From: Larix kaempferi
Lineage: Eukaryota > Streptophyta > Pinopsida > Pinales > Pinaceae
Direction of reading: 5' to 3'
Assembly: GCA_027924585.1 (NCBI GenBank)
Contig: BSBM01001383.1
Span: 905,001 to 969,000, forward strand
Length of the DNA stretch: 64,000 bases
The position numbers and the translations under genes were made by a program. Positions 47,703-59,507 of this stretch are shown here, one piece after another. How positions within the stretch are numbered: position 1 is the first letter of the stretch; each line of letters opens with the position of its first letter. The notes under the pieces were generated by a model. The model worked only from the letters and a program-made list of their open reading frames with translations. It did no database searches and was not told the origin of the DNA.

Positions 47703-48020
47703 CAACACAACATCATCATCATCATATTCTCGGAGACAAGATTCTATGGATCCCTTTAGGCCATGTGTCCAGGGATGATACAATCCCATTGCAACATCAT
47801 CAACATCACATTCTCGGAGACAAGAGTCTATGGATCCCTTTAGGCCATGTGTCCAGGGATGATACAATCCCACTGCAACATCATCATTATTAGCATCAGC
47901 ACTTCTCCCCCTTTCGAGGAAAGGAAGGTCCTTTTGAACTACACCAAGCTTGTCATGGAAGTACTCAAACTTCACTCGAGGCAGAGGCTTAGTCAACACA
48001 TCAGTAACTTGCTCATCATT
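47703..48020 (-). pseudogene. Copia RNase H tail reading into 84-bp repeats
   Basis: On the minus strand VLTKPLPRVKFEYFHDKLGVV is the RNase H end. Unlike the copy at 26933 it has no stop after the hallmark: the frame runs on through two 28-residue repeats (GLYHPWTHGLKGS) and into the first 59-bp repeats, ending at about 47613. The RNase H is cut at about 48020, and unrelated DNA follows. Confidence 0.8.
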
Positions 48021-48714
48021 GTTCTTGGGTGCTTCCTTTTAGGACTAAATTATGGGTTTACTCCACCGATCAGGACAAGGGATACACAACTGACCTCTAA
48101 TGCTCAAAACCTTTTAGTGGTAGCCATATCCCCACTTGGATTCCAAACATCCCATAGAGAGGCCATATGTGGATCTTCAAGTAATGTCCATGACCCTTGA
48201 TCCATATAAGCTACCTTATGGATTAAGGCTTATGTTTCATCCTCCAATAATGATCAAGGTTGTGAGACCCATAACTCATGCCAATAACCCTCTAATGGTA
48301 CTCATATCCCCACTAGATGACATGTGTGGTTGTTTGAGGCATCCTTCTCAGCCTTGTCTCCCTAAGATATGGTACTATCGATGTACAAATAAATTGATAC
48401 CATGGTGGGGGAGAATTTATTGTCAACCAAATTTCTCTATTTTTCTTTCCATTTCTCCTTTTTATTGATCTGTACCCCACAACCATCCATTTCCGCACAT
48501 CTATTTCTCTTTCCATTTCTACTTTTTATTGATTTGTACCACGCAAAACCAAGAATTTCTCCACACTTTCTTCATATCTCCGTCCCGATTTCCATATCTC
48601 TTGGTCTTTCAACTATTTCACATTGACTTACTCATCAATTCTACACAGGCTTCGTGTATATCCAAGAATTTCCATGCGCTTTCTTTATTTCTATGCCCTA
48701 CTACAAACGACAAT
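48021..48714. other. Unassigned sequence before LRR copy 2
   Basis: No gene seen. A diverged tandem duplication (TCTCTTTCCATTTCT...TTTTTATTGAT) occupies about 48440-48545. Confidence 0.55.
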
Positions 48715-49470
48715 TTCTAATATCTGTTTTTCTTTCAATTTTCCAGAATCGCTGGAATTCTACAGAGAGCTTTATTTGAGAGTTGTAAAACTATAAAATC
48801 AATGAGAGACTTTATTGGAAAAATACCCTCAAATCTTGAGAGACTTTTTGGATATAAAATCAATGTATCTATATATGGTTTATATGACAAGGAGAGATTT
48901 AGTTTGGAAATAAATTATGATATGAAAGGAAGAGAATATTCTTCATATATGATACCTATAAACACTATATTTGACTTGTCTAGCAATAATCTTCATGGAG
49001 ACATACCCACAAGTATAGGAAGTATGTGTAGTTTGAGATTGTTGAGATTATCTTCGAACCAATTGGAAGGCTCAATCCCTACATCTCTTAGTAACATATC
49101 TACTTTGGAACAATTAGACTTGGCCGAAAATAATTTGAGTGGGGAGATTCCTAATGAGCTCTCTAAATTATTTGAGTTGACTTATTTGAATGTTTCAGAT
49201 AACAACCTATGTGGGCCAATCCCTATGGGAACACAGTTTTCCACTTTTAGTGTAACTTCATTTCAAAGGAATAAGTGCTTACGTGGGTGTCATTTAGATA
49301 CATGCAATGAAAATAAAAAATCAGAGGGAGAAGGAAATAATAGTGATAAGAGTAGTCTGGTTAAAGTGGGATGGCTTAGTTGTGTGGATGAAAAGATGTC
49401 ATTGATGGCTTTGGTTTTGGAGGAGTGGTTTTTGTTTTTGTACTATCAAAGAAAGATAGATGTTGGTTGA
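48715..49470 (+). pseudogene. LRR receptor-like protein pseudogene (copy 2, internally deleted)
   Basis: The 5' flank (48715-48795) matches 37550-37632 of copy 1. It then jumps directly to the LRR just before the island region (KIPSNLERLFGY), skipping most of the ectodomain. An ATG created near the joint (48802) opens a 222-codon frame that keeps DMKGREYSSYMIPINTIFDLSS, four C-terminal LRRs and the cap. It retains LDLAENNLSGEIPNELSKL, which copy 1 has lost. A 19-bp deletion at about 49415 removes part of the transmembrane helix and shifts the frame to a TGA at 49468. The product would lack a signal peptide and membrane anchor. Confidence 0.88.
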
Positions 49471-51715
49471 TGTCCTCTAAAGCACCACGACCTTATTATG
49501 GGGTGTACCGATTTCCTAAGTAGTTACCTCTACAAGTTTGTAAGTTTTACTCATATGTATCTAATAAAACAGTTGAAATTGAACCATGCATCATGGTAAT
49601 TTCAAAGAAGTCTTTGTAATTCCATGTGTATCATTTTACATTAAAAATCTTCTTTCAATTTTTTTAGTAGTTGTTTGTTCTTCTTATAATTAATTCAATT
49701 ATTATTTATGTTTGAGTTTTTTATTAACTATTTTTATATAATCACTATTATTATTGTGGTGAGAAAGTTGGATCACTAAATAATTTGTAATTTATAATGT
49801 TTATAAAACATATATTGATTGTAAATTTTTTTAGAAATAAAAATACTAATTCAATAAAAAAATAAATTACGGTACTTTTTAATTTAAATTCATATTTTAA
49901 TAATAACATTAGTAAATAAATATATGAAAACTTATAAATTACTAATTTTATATTTATAAAAAATATGCTTTAGCAATGCATTAACAATATAAAATTAAAC
50001 TATTCATAAAAATATAAAAATATGTTTTTATAAAGAAAACTAGAATCAAACACACCTTAGCAATGCATTAACAATATAAAATTAAACTATTCATAAAAAT
50101 ATAAAAATATGTTTTTATAAAGAAAACTAGAATCAAACACACCTTAGAAAGTCATAGAGGAAATTAAAGACATGCTGATACATTTGTAATGTATTTGTGG
50201 TATACTAATGAATAGAAAAAATAAATTACAACTAGTTTTTTATCATTATATAATTATTAATTATTATTAGGTTTATTTTAATCTTAAGATGCAATAGAAA
50301 ATTGAAAAAAAAAACAGACATCTCTCGTCTTTCAAAGCTATTTCGAGACACATGCACAATGAATCTTGGTTTTAATAAAAGAGATGAAATGTAGGAAATC
50401 AAATCACCTTTCGGAATATATAACTTTTATTTATTGAAAATTCTCATAACTAGGTCATTTATGATTTTTTCTAACATTGACATTTTTTCTTGTTTGCAAA
50501 TTATAAGGTATATGCCCTTGTTAGTGCATCCTTTGAGTGCCTAAATGATGGAACCAATATACAAAAACTTGTAAACATGTAGATAAGAAGTAGTACTAGT
50601 GCACTATTATTTTTACAAAATAAAATTAAGATGCTTTTATTTTTTTCATAATTATCTATGTGAGGAGACCTCAAAATCAATTCACCAACTGTTAGTGTAG
50701 ATTTTGACGGTCTTAATGTAATAATGAAGGATTGCATTTTGTATTGCATATAGAGGTAGGTGTCTAGTAGTACAACATAGAAGTCTTTTATGAAATGGTT
50801 GAGAAGTAAAAAAAGTTAAGGCCGAAACACCAACAAGGTGTTTTTTCTGTTAAGAAGTTACATCATAAGAAAAATAGTAAAAAATATAAAAATTTAATCA
50901 TTTTTCTTATTAATTGCATATTTGTAATCAACATAAAGGGTTCTATCTATGTCTGCAATTTCATCATCCATGATTGACTGTAACATAATGTAGTGGGCCT
51001 TGAAATGTAGGCATATTGAGAAAAGAGAAAAAGTCACATTATCCATGGTTTTGTTAGTTCCATAGGACAGACTTGTTTACTCCAAAGTTAATTCCATAGA
51101 AGAACATTAGGATAGGAGGTGGCATGTAGATATGTGAGTAGGAGTGTCAAAAGTGTTACATAATGCACACATGTTATGTTTAAATTCAAATTTGTGGTCG
51201 TGCCATGTGAAGAGTTGTATATCGCGTGCTCGATGTAGTATGTATCATGTGCGCAATGTAGTATGTAGTGCATGCACGATATAGACATAATTGATTAAAT
51301 TGTATATAGTGTATATCAAATAGAATCCAAAGAAGAAACAAATATCCCATTACAATTCCACCACCCAACTAATATCTTGAATACCTTGAGGGCATCATTT
51401 GGTATTTTCAAGAGGATTCCACCTAAGGGTGGGGTAGGGGGTTGAAATATGAAATAACCACTCTAAGATATTTGATAAGAGCCCATTTTCAAACCTTTCA
51501 TGTTGTTTGTATTATTTGGACTTGACAACTTCGTACTTTATGAAGACAAAATCAAGGAATATCTTGGGGGGGGGGAGTTTCTAATTCACCTAAAGGTCAT
51601 GTCTTAATGTCTAAAGAAAAATAAAAGAGTGAATTTTAACCCAAACCATGCACTCATTAGGTTTAGGTTGAAATATCACCAGGTGTGCTCCTCTATTAGT
51701 TTGTCCTAAACTAAT
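49471..51715 (+). repeat. 3' flank of LRR copy 2
   Basis: Matches 39757-42955 of copy 1 except that 40791-42096 is absent; the junction is at about 50859. An 86-bp tandem duplication (about 49973-50144) is private to this copy. No gene. Confidence 0.8.
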
Positions 51716-51885
51716 GATTTGACACTTAGGAAAAATTATCAAACCCTAGGTTACATGAGGAGATTTTTATTTTCATCAAATTGGAAGTATGAGACATCCA
51801 ATGGATAGAGGCCAACAAGTTGATTCCATACAGACCAATTTCATCCTTTGAGACCTCTTTCTCTCTCCTCGACAAGCATTTTGCA
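51709..51885 (+). repeat. Copy of sequence found upstream of LRR copy 1
   Basis: Matches 36998-37178. It begins exactly where the duplicated 3' flank ends, with a short shared CTAAACTA/TTAAACTA at the joint. Confidence 0.8.
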
Positions 51886-53144
51886 GAGAGATTAAAATCT
51901 CTTCGCATGTATTGAACTGGGATTTTCAATTAATATGCAGACCTAATTCTGGAGAAGAAATTCTTGTGATGAGTGCTTTTATGTCTGTTACTCGTGTGCA
52001 TGTGTTCTTCATTAGTTTTTTCCATTAATTGTTTTCTTCTGTGGTATCTAGATCAAGATTACATGGTCTGAAATTCATATTTTATGCTTCAGATGCATAT
52101 GAGTAGATACTCCACCCTTTCTTCTTGAAGTTGCAGGTTAGAATTCATTCTTAAATGCTCTAACTCTGTGATGGAATTCATTTCCTTTTTTGCTGCTATC
52201 TATTGATATCTTCGACGAGAAAAAACCTCATCTAACTCACCTCTACCTCTGAAATTGTGATCCAAATCTGTCATTTGTGACTAAAGAAGCCATGAAGTTT
52301 GACTCCATTCCCAATGGTGCTCCTATCCTTGACCCAAACCAGCTAAAGAATCCCTAAAAGTCATTATCTGATGGTCTAGACACCACTTTTACCCATACAC
52401 AACCCATGCAAATAATATTTGGTGTGCTTAGTGAATTGTGAAAGAGAGATCCCTCTCTGTGGTTGGAAAGGCTAGTTTCCATCCACCAAAGCTTGGTTTG
52501 AAAAAGTTACCTCAGGATCTCTTCTATTGCAACCCAGGAGAAACTTGAGTGATAACAATAAGTATCTATATTTGAGTAGAACCTATACCTTTGAAAGGAG
52601 GAAGATGATAAGAGAATAATAAGGGTAGAATTGTTTTAAAATATTACCTTGTTATTTGATTTTGCTTTCACATAATTGGTATAGTAAAGGTGATCACATC
52701 TAATAAATCAATAATTATCATGCATTTCAATTTGTAAAAATTATAAGATAGGCTGAGAATATATAACTGATCAAGTATTAGCTTGACCACCATATGTATA
52801 AATAAAGTTAAATTATGAACAAGATGGTAATGAAAGAAAGGGATATGAAAGATTACTGGTCAACATTAATATAAAATGTTATGATGCGACTTCACCTGGT
52901 ATAGGGAAAGCTATTACATTTTAAAATATACTTGAAAATATCTTATTTTATTTTGTTATCATAGTTTCCATAGAGTTATTGATGTGATTTTATACCTAGG
53001 TTTCCGATTGTTATGAATGTATTTCACTATTATGACCCAGTGATCAAAAGAACTAATATTATTGCTTGTTGATTGATAATTAAGGAAAAATAATTATACC
53101 CCATTTCCTCAAAATAGAAATGAGGAATTTGGGTACATTACAGA
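51886..53144. other. Unassigned AT-rich sequence
   Basis: I see no gene, LTR edge or tandem repeat here. Confidence 0.5.
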
Positions 53145-55020
53145 CCCACTAGGTCCACTTCACCTCATTATTATTATCAGATTGTTTCCAAACGGGGATC
53201 AACTTTATAGAGTGTCATCATATATCCAACGATAGCCACAAGTACATCATAGTGTCCATTGACTATCTTATGAAGTGGGACAAAGCTATGCAAAAATTCA
53301 ACAAAAAGGAAACTGTAACTACTCACTTATTTTAAGAATTGTATGCACCATTAGATTTGTTTTCACAAGTACTTTCACATTGTTGCATCAATTTCATGTG
53401 TGCATGTGTTTCATTTGAGACCCATTTTTCTCGCCATTTCAACCAATCTCATTTCCAACCTCTTCAAGTATACTTTTTCAAAATGGCATATAGACATCAT
53501 ATAACCCTTTTCTCTATATTGCATTTTCCTTGTTTGATCCCCCACAAACGTTCCCTTCAACTCCCCCCACCTTGAAAAGTAACCTCACTCATTCAAGTTG
53601 CATTAAGCTCTTTCCTGATAGTAGTACTCCACCTCCATTGATCAACATGGTTTAGTAACCCATTATATATTGGAAACGATGCCACTTATTCCCTCCTTAG
53701 GATTGCAAATTCATATAGCATGCATTATATATAAACCTTCATGCTACCATCTCATCTTTTTGGTCGCCTATTTCCATTGGAATCCTAAGTGGCTCACAAT
53801 GCTCTTTATGGTTTAGTATTATGCCAAATGCTTTTCACATTCCATTGGCCTCTTGTGTCATTCATGATCCATAAGCCATCTATATTTTACGCTATCATTT
53901 ATTTTCCCATTAAGAAGACCTACCCCTAGTTACTTCTATTTTGCATTAATCTTTCCACACATGTAGGTCAAAACTACTTGGTCATATGTTTTTGGGTACC
54001 CGCCTCCTTGCTTGTAATGTATCTCGATTCTTTTATTCTTTGTAAGAGACGCCCATAATATTTTATTCCTAGTAAAAGACTATATAATATTAACAAAATA
54101 TTCAAGAAACCAAAAATGGGGGAAGTATCAATTCCTATATTGTTTCAACTTTAGAAATGATCTATTTTCTTGGCAATAGAGTCATTGGTTCCCTTGTTCC
54201 AAGCATTTTGTATTGACTCACTAATGTCCATATAGAACAAAGTCTATTTTTCCATTGCATCCTACTCACCCGATTCAAATATGCTCCCTGAGATTTACAC
54301 CTACCATATTTTTTACTTTTCATCTTGGTCCATGAGCCTCCTCATTCCCTAAGGTTTTCTTCATTGACATGGTCTCTAGTACACCTTCTACACAAGTCAT
54401 CATTTAAATCTTTGCAACTTGGCACATGATTGGGATTGGTTAGTTTGTTTTATGGTCTTTGGCCATGCCAATTATCATTTGTGCTTCGTTCAGAGGAAGT
54501 CTTGAGTTTCCAACTCATTGTCCAACTTCTACACATTTATCAAAGTGTCGTTTTGTTACATTGTTTACTTGGTGATTCCTTTAGCTTCTGTTGGTTTATA
54601 AGAATGCCTAAATCCCATTTTCCTTCAAAATTTCACCATTGACATCATATCTTTTATTTTTGGGGGGTATTTTAGAGGCTTTTCATACCTTGGTCCCCAT
54701 TTACGTCATCAATGGCCATCCTTAGATTTGGAAGACTTGTGATCATTTCTCTTTGACTTGATCATCTTTCCCATGCTTGATGGAAATTCATTATTGCATC
54801 AAGGAGGTTCATACACTTTGGTGGTTTTTTTTTCTTAGTTTATTTTGAAGACACCCATACCAGCATGGATGTTAGTTTCAAGACCTCATGTGTGATCCAA
54901 CCTTCATGTGAATCCATACATGTTCCAACACCACACATTTTTGGATTCTGTTTTGTTGTGGTTCTTTGCTCCCCTAGGTGTCATTGTCACCCCACAAGAT
55001 CATTAGTTGATGACACTCTT
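53145..55020. repeat. Unclassified dispersed repeat, right (longer) copy
   Basis: Related to 25655-26470, with about 1.1 kb (53645-54740) not present there. Contains CTCCCCCCACCTTGAAAAGT, a PPT-like tract on the minus strand. No protein recognised. Confidence 0.6.
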
Positions 55021-55482
55021 TCGGGTGGGCGCACAAATTTTCTCCCCAAAACAATTGTAATGGGGTCGTGCTAGCATAGAAAAAGTAAATACGTGCACGC
55101 ACCTAAGGAAGAACACACACACCTTTAGGTTCGGTACCAAACTGAGGCACATGCGCATTTTTAGCGCATACGCACCCAAGGGCGCATACGCGCTCATGTT
55201 AAACCAAATAAAAAAAAGAGGGGCATAACGCATTCTATTTCATATCCAATTGGTCAAGCTTCAATCACCTAGCGCGTACGCGGAGTAAGAGACCACCTCA
55301 CTCATCCATTGCACTCAATAACTCCATCAATTCATCTACTGAGTGATAATCAATTGCATTGGATAGGTAAGATCAATGATTTTTGTCATTTTATTGATTT
55401 TTTTATTATTTATTAAATTTTTAATAATTCCCAAATTAGTAATAATAGAAATTTTTTCAATTGTAGAGTCTAAACCTATACA
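55021..55482. other. Sequence upstream of the unknown ORF, with GCGCATACGC motifs
   Basis: GCGCATACGC occurs twice and a related AGCGCGTACGC once (55160-55280). The function is unknown. Confidence 0.55.
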
Positions 55483-56505
55483 ATGAATGAACAAAATTTT
55501 AACATGGAGTCTGGTGGAACACAAGAAAACACAAATCTTGGAACCAATGAAAACCCTCAACAAAATCAAAATGCCCAAGAAAATCAAAACCCCGAACAAA
55601 ATTTCGACCAAGATGACTTGAACCATTACGTAAATGAAATGAGAGTGCACACTCGAGAATTAAGAAACATAGGGGAACCATCTTGAGTGTCCCTTTCCAC
55701 CTTAATTGAGAGATCAATTGACTCCCTCATCCATGCACATCGCCAATTGACTGACATCACCGAATATAGAGCTAGGATGCGGGAGTATTATTCCACACGC
55801 ATTTTCAAGGAGGAAATAAAAGCATTGAATATTACAAAGGCCCAATTATACAATATGTTCATCGATCCAAGAACACAGCAACCGACGGACATTATAAATC
55901 CACGTGTCTACATGGATTGGTGTCATTTCCAACCATGGAGGGACAATTAGATGCATAGGTGGTTCATGGTTTATGGTAAACCTTCCTGCAACAATAGGGA
56001 GGTTCCACAATACTTCCTTCGACAACTATGGGCTGAGTTTGTGCTCAGTTTACATGTCAACTATTTTGATAAAACCGAGTTCCAGGGTGTTGGGCTTGGC
56101 TCTGCCCAAGATCAAACTGCTACTAGGAGGAACCCATTGAGAGGGCCACCAGCTCCTAGGCATGAGCCCAACCCCTCTCCCAATCCATCTCAGTTACCCC
56201 ACAAACTTGATTAGATCGAGGGGGCGATTAGGAGTGTTGCACGTGGACTCCTCAGACACACCTCCTTTGTAGCAGCGAATGCAATGGAGAAAGAGGTTGA
56301 CCCTGATAGAGACTCAAGTGTAGGGCCTTCACGACAGAGTCAGGATAGACCTGTGACTGGTGGTAGACACGCTGGTCCTTCTAGCTCGACGGGGACAATG
56401 CCACATCTTTGTCCCCATTGCGGGAACACTTTCTCTGTCCCGATCGAGGGATGCTATATGGAGCAGGTTAGCACATTTTTTAATGATTTTTCAATCATCA
56501 CTTGA
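55483..56505 (+). pseudogene. Unrecognised ORF with three in-frame stops
   Basis: A single frame runs from ATG 55483 to TGA 56503, 341 codons, broken only by TGA 55684, TAG 55948 and TAG 56212. The N-terminal 50 residues are Asn/Gln/Glu-rich. The middle is helical and basic (LIERSIDSLIHAHRQL, TEYRARMREYY, ITKAQLYNMFIDP) with MDWCHFQPWRDN. The end is Pro/Ser/Arg-rich with a CPHC pair (HLCPHCGNTF). A good 5' splice site (CAG/GTTAGC, about 56467) and AG sites at about 56565-56577 suggest a further exon, open to a stop near 56710. I recognise no family. A transposon-derived or captured gene is likely. Confidence 0.5.
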
Positions 56506-56714
56506 GAAATTGTAAAGTAATTTTAAATCAGTTATATATGACTTAAAATTTTATTTCAATGTATAGTTATTTACAGTGGAGACATCATCATGGAAGAACG
56601 TAGGATCTCCCACTTGGACGCAACAATGGCAGCTCCAAATAAAATTGCAGCACCTCGCACTATTACACCAAAATCTCGTCATCATGAGTTATGTGTCCTC
56701 TATATGCCCTGATC

Positions 56715-57085
56715 CCTAAAGTACCTGGGATAAAACACCAAAAGAGAAGTTGGTGTTCATCCCTTTAACTTTGTGTTTCCACCCTAATGTGCCATGCTAT
56801 TTTTCAAGGTGCGTTAGACTCAAGGTGACGCGCTCTGCAACTTAGCAGAGTGCGTCAGTGGCGCATGATGTTCTTGCACAAGATGCATCACCCTTACATT
56901 GGTGTGATTTGTCTTTGTGCAAAGTGTGTCGTTGTTAGTTAAAGTGGATAAAGAGAAGCTTCGAGCAACCTATCGAAGCTTGGATGGCATGGAGACTTAT
57001 CCCTACATATCTGGAAAGGTGGCATTCGATCCCCTTGTCTAGTGGGATGATCCTTTAAGCCTCTCCCCTAAACTTTGGTATGTCA
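56715..57085. other. Unassigned sequence
   Basis: No gene or repeat recognised apart from short GTGCGTCA/GTGACGCGC-like words. Confidence 0.45.
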
Positions 57086-57087
57086 TA

Positions 57088-57312
57088 CCTTAAAAAGGTA
57101 AGGAGTTACTTGGTTTTCTTCAAAATTATATTTCTATGCTTGAAAAGCTTTAAGAGAAGCATTTAGCTTAAAAAGGTAAGGAGTTACTTGGTTTTCTTTA
57201 ACATTATATTTTTATACTTAAAAAGCTTCAAGTGAAGCATTCCTAAATCATCATAGTTATTATTAGTTAAAAATTTAGGAAACTCAGGATTGTAACAAAT
57301 ATTTCTAAATTG
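57088..57312. repeat. 225-bp block, left copy
   Basis: Contains two tandem 78-bp units opening CTTAAAAAGGTAAGGAGTTA, then CCTAAAT...GATTGTAACAAATATTTCTA. The entire block recurs at 57949-58175. Confidence 0.85.
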
Positions 57313-57948
57313 CATTTGAAAATGAGTTGGAAGAATGATGGTCAATGCAAACTTTAGATTTTATAATATTGATCTTTTAATTGTGATTTAACTAATTATA
57401 TTTCAATATTAGTTTAGTTTAATTAATTTGTTTTTTAAAGATATTTAAAATAAATAAATAATTGTCTTTAAGTGGAAATAGGTATAATTATTTATTGTAT
57501 TTAAAGTAACAAAATGCTTTAAAAAAATGTTGTCCATTTGAAAAAGTACAATAGTCCAAATTTACACAAAAATATAAATATTATCAATATAATATTTATA
57601 TAGAAATAAATGTTTTTTTTTTCTTTTATATTTACAATTGATGATTATGATGATGATGGTTGTCTATTGAGACAAATTTTGGTCTATCCTACCTTTTTTT
57701 TGTTCAGAAGAAAAAAGCATACTATCGTTATTCATAAGAGAATCAAATAGTATATCGATAGGCTTATGTCTTTTATATAAGATTTTCAACATTTGCAAGA
57801 GTTCATATGGTTCGTATCATGAATCCAAAGTTTCAAAATCAACTATATCTACCAAAAACTATTATGTCCCTCTCTATCATGATTATACAAAACATTTCTA
57901 GAGAATTAATCATAAAACTATAAAGTTCCCGAGTCTCATGATTATCCT
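57313..57948. other. Unassigned sequence between two copies of a 225-bp block
   Basis: AT-rich, no gene seen. Confidence 0.5.
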
Positions 57949-58175
57949 ACCTTAAAAAGGTAAGTATTTACTTGGTTTTATTTAAAATTATATTTCTATG
58001 TTCCAAAAGCTTTAAGAGAAGCATTCACCTTAAAAAGGTAAGGAGTTACTTGATTTTCTTTAAAAGTATATTTCTATGCTAAAAAAACTTTAAGATAAGC
58101 ATTCCTAAATAATCATAGTTGTGATTAGTTAAAAGTTTAGGAAGTTTATGATTGTAACAAATATTTCTAAATTGA
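57949..58175. repeat. 225-bp block, right copy
   Basis: Same two-unit structure as 57088-57312, in direct orientation, with scattered differences. Confidence 0.85.
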
Positions 58176-58200
58176 TCACTAATTATTTCTAAAACATTTT

Positions 58201-59116
58201 TTGAGAAAGTCTTTTTCATCTTCAACCCTCTTCGTGTTGCAAAGACTCCCTTCTTATTTTAGCTATGTTGATTATATAGATATATTTTTATCTTCTACAA
58301 ATTATATCTACATCTATCTCTTTTTAAGAAATTTGATATATCCATACTTCAAATTCGAAATTAAAACAAATATTATTAAATTAAATTTTAATAAAAATAT
58401 AGTCATCTTCCTCCTTCTCTATATTGACAATATAGTTCTTATGGAAAGGTGTCCCTTTGATCTTGATAAGCAATTAGGATTTCTGAGAGATTTATGCTCT
58501 AATATGGGTATGGTTGTAAACACCAACAAAACAAAAGTTATGATTATCAAATCAAAGACAATCACTTGGAGGGAGTGTCTTCTTACAAATATCTCGGAAT
58601 TGATATTTATCACAAGCTCAACTACAATTATAGCATTGAGAAAATGATTATTGGAGGGTGGAAAGCTTATTTTGGTCTTGAAAACAATTGTAAGTCAGCA
58701 AACCTTATGATGTGGGATAGAAAAAAGCTCATTTTTGAAACTCTCATCACTCCCATTATCTTGTGTGGTTTTGAAGTTTGGGGTTGTAGCATCTCTAGAG
58801 AATCTTGGAGAAATATTGAGAAAATCAAAAAGCTTTTTATAACGTATAACCTCAAAATTAAAAGCAATAGACCCTATCCTATTCTCCTAACATTAGTGGT
58901 TCTCCCCCCAATGAGATCTATGACTAGGTACCTGATGTAGAAGTACAATATAAATAACATGGGAGACTCGAGACTTCCTAAAATTACTTTAAAAAATCCA
59001 GTCAATACCACCTGTGACTCAAGAGAGGCTGGTATAAAGACACCATGGCTTGATTAAACCATTGGGGGATTGACTAAAATGTCTCTTGGTAAAATACCAA
59101 TAACATTAAAATATTA
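58201..59116 (+). pseudogene. Second LINE: reverse transcriptase C-terminal part
   Basis: LLYIDNIVLMER is the catalytic motif C of a LINE reverse transcriptase with the second Asp changed to Asn. It is followed by LGFLRDLCSNMGMVVNTNKTKVM, a frameshift near 58570, and the thumb-region block SSYKYLGIDIYHKLN, LITPIILCGFEVWGCS and RESWRNIEKIKK. The N-terminal RT and endonuclease are absent to the left. The frame decays further after 58940 and is interrupted at 59116 by an LTR element; it resumes at 62111. Confidence 0.85.
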
Positions 59117-59367
59117 TGCTATATCTGTGTCCGGATATACTCAATGATTATTCAAGCGAATAATCCTCCAATGGAAAATAACTCCATTTGATAATAATAT
59201 ATAATTGATGATATAAAGATGATGATAAATTACAAAGGATATGGTTGCCTTAAATATGGCTTGGCCATCACATATTGAAGAGACACTTCTCTTCATAAAC
59301 TATATTTTAATATTATTAACTACTATTAGGAATAGTTACCTATTTATTACTTTTTATTGTTGTAGCA
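59117..59367 (-). repeat. 3' LTR (251 bp)
   Basis: TG...CA ends on the minus strand: TGCTACAACAATAAAAAG to GACACAGATATAGCA. Nearly identical to 61855-62105. Confidence 0.92.
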
Positions 59368-59507
59368 TTGCCACTCTCTCAGAGAGGCTTTGTCCTCAAA
59401 GCCTTATAATTTTGTCGCATTGTTCTTTGCGATGTCATGGCCGCCGAAACATGTCGATATGAACTGCTAAGTGTAGAGCATAACTTCCCATACGTCGACG
59501 GATGAAT

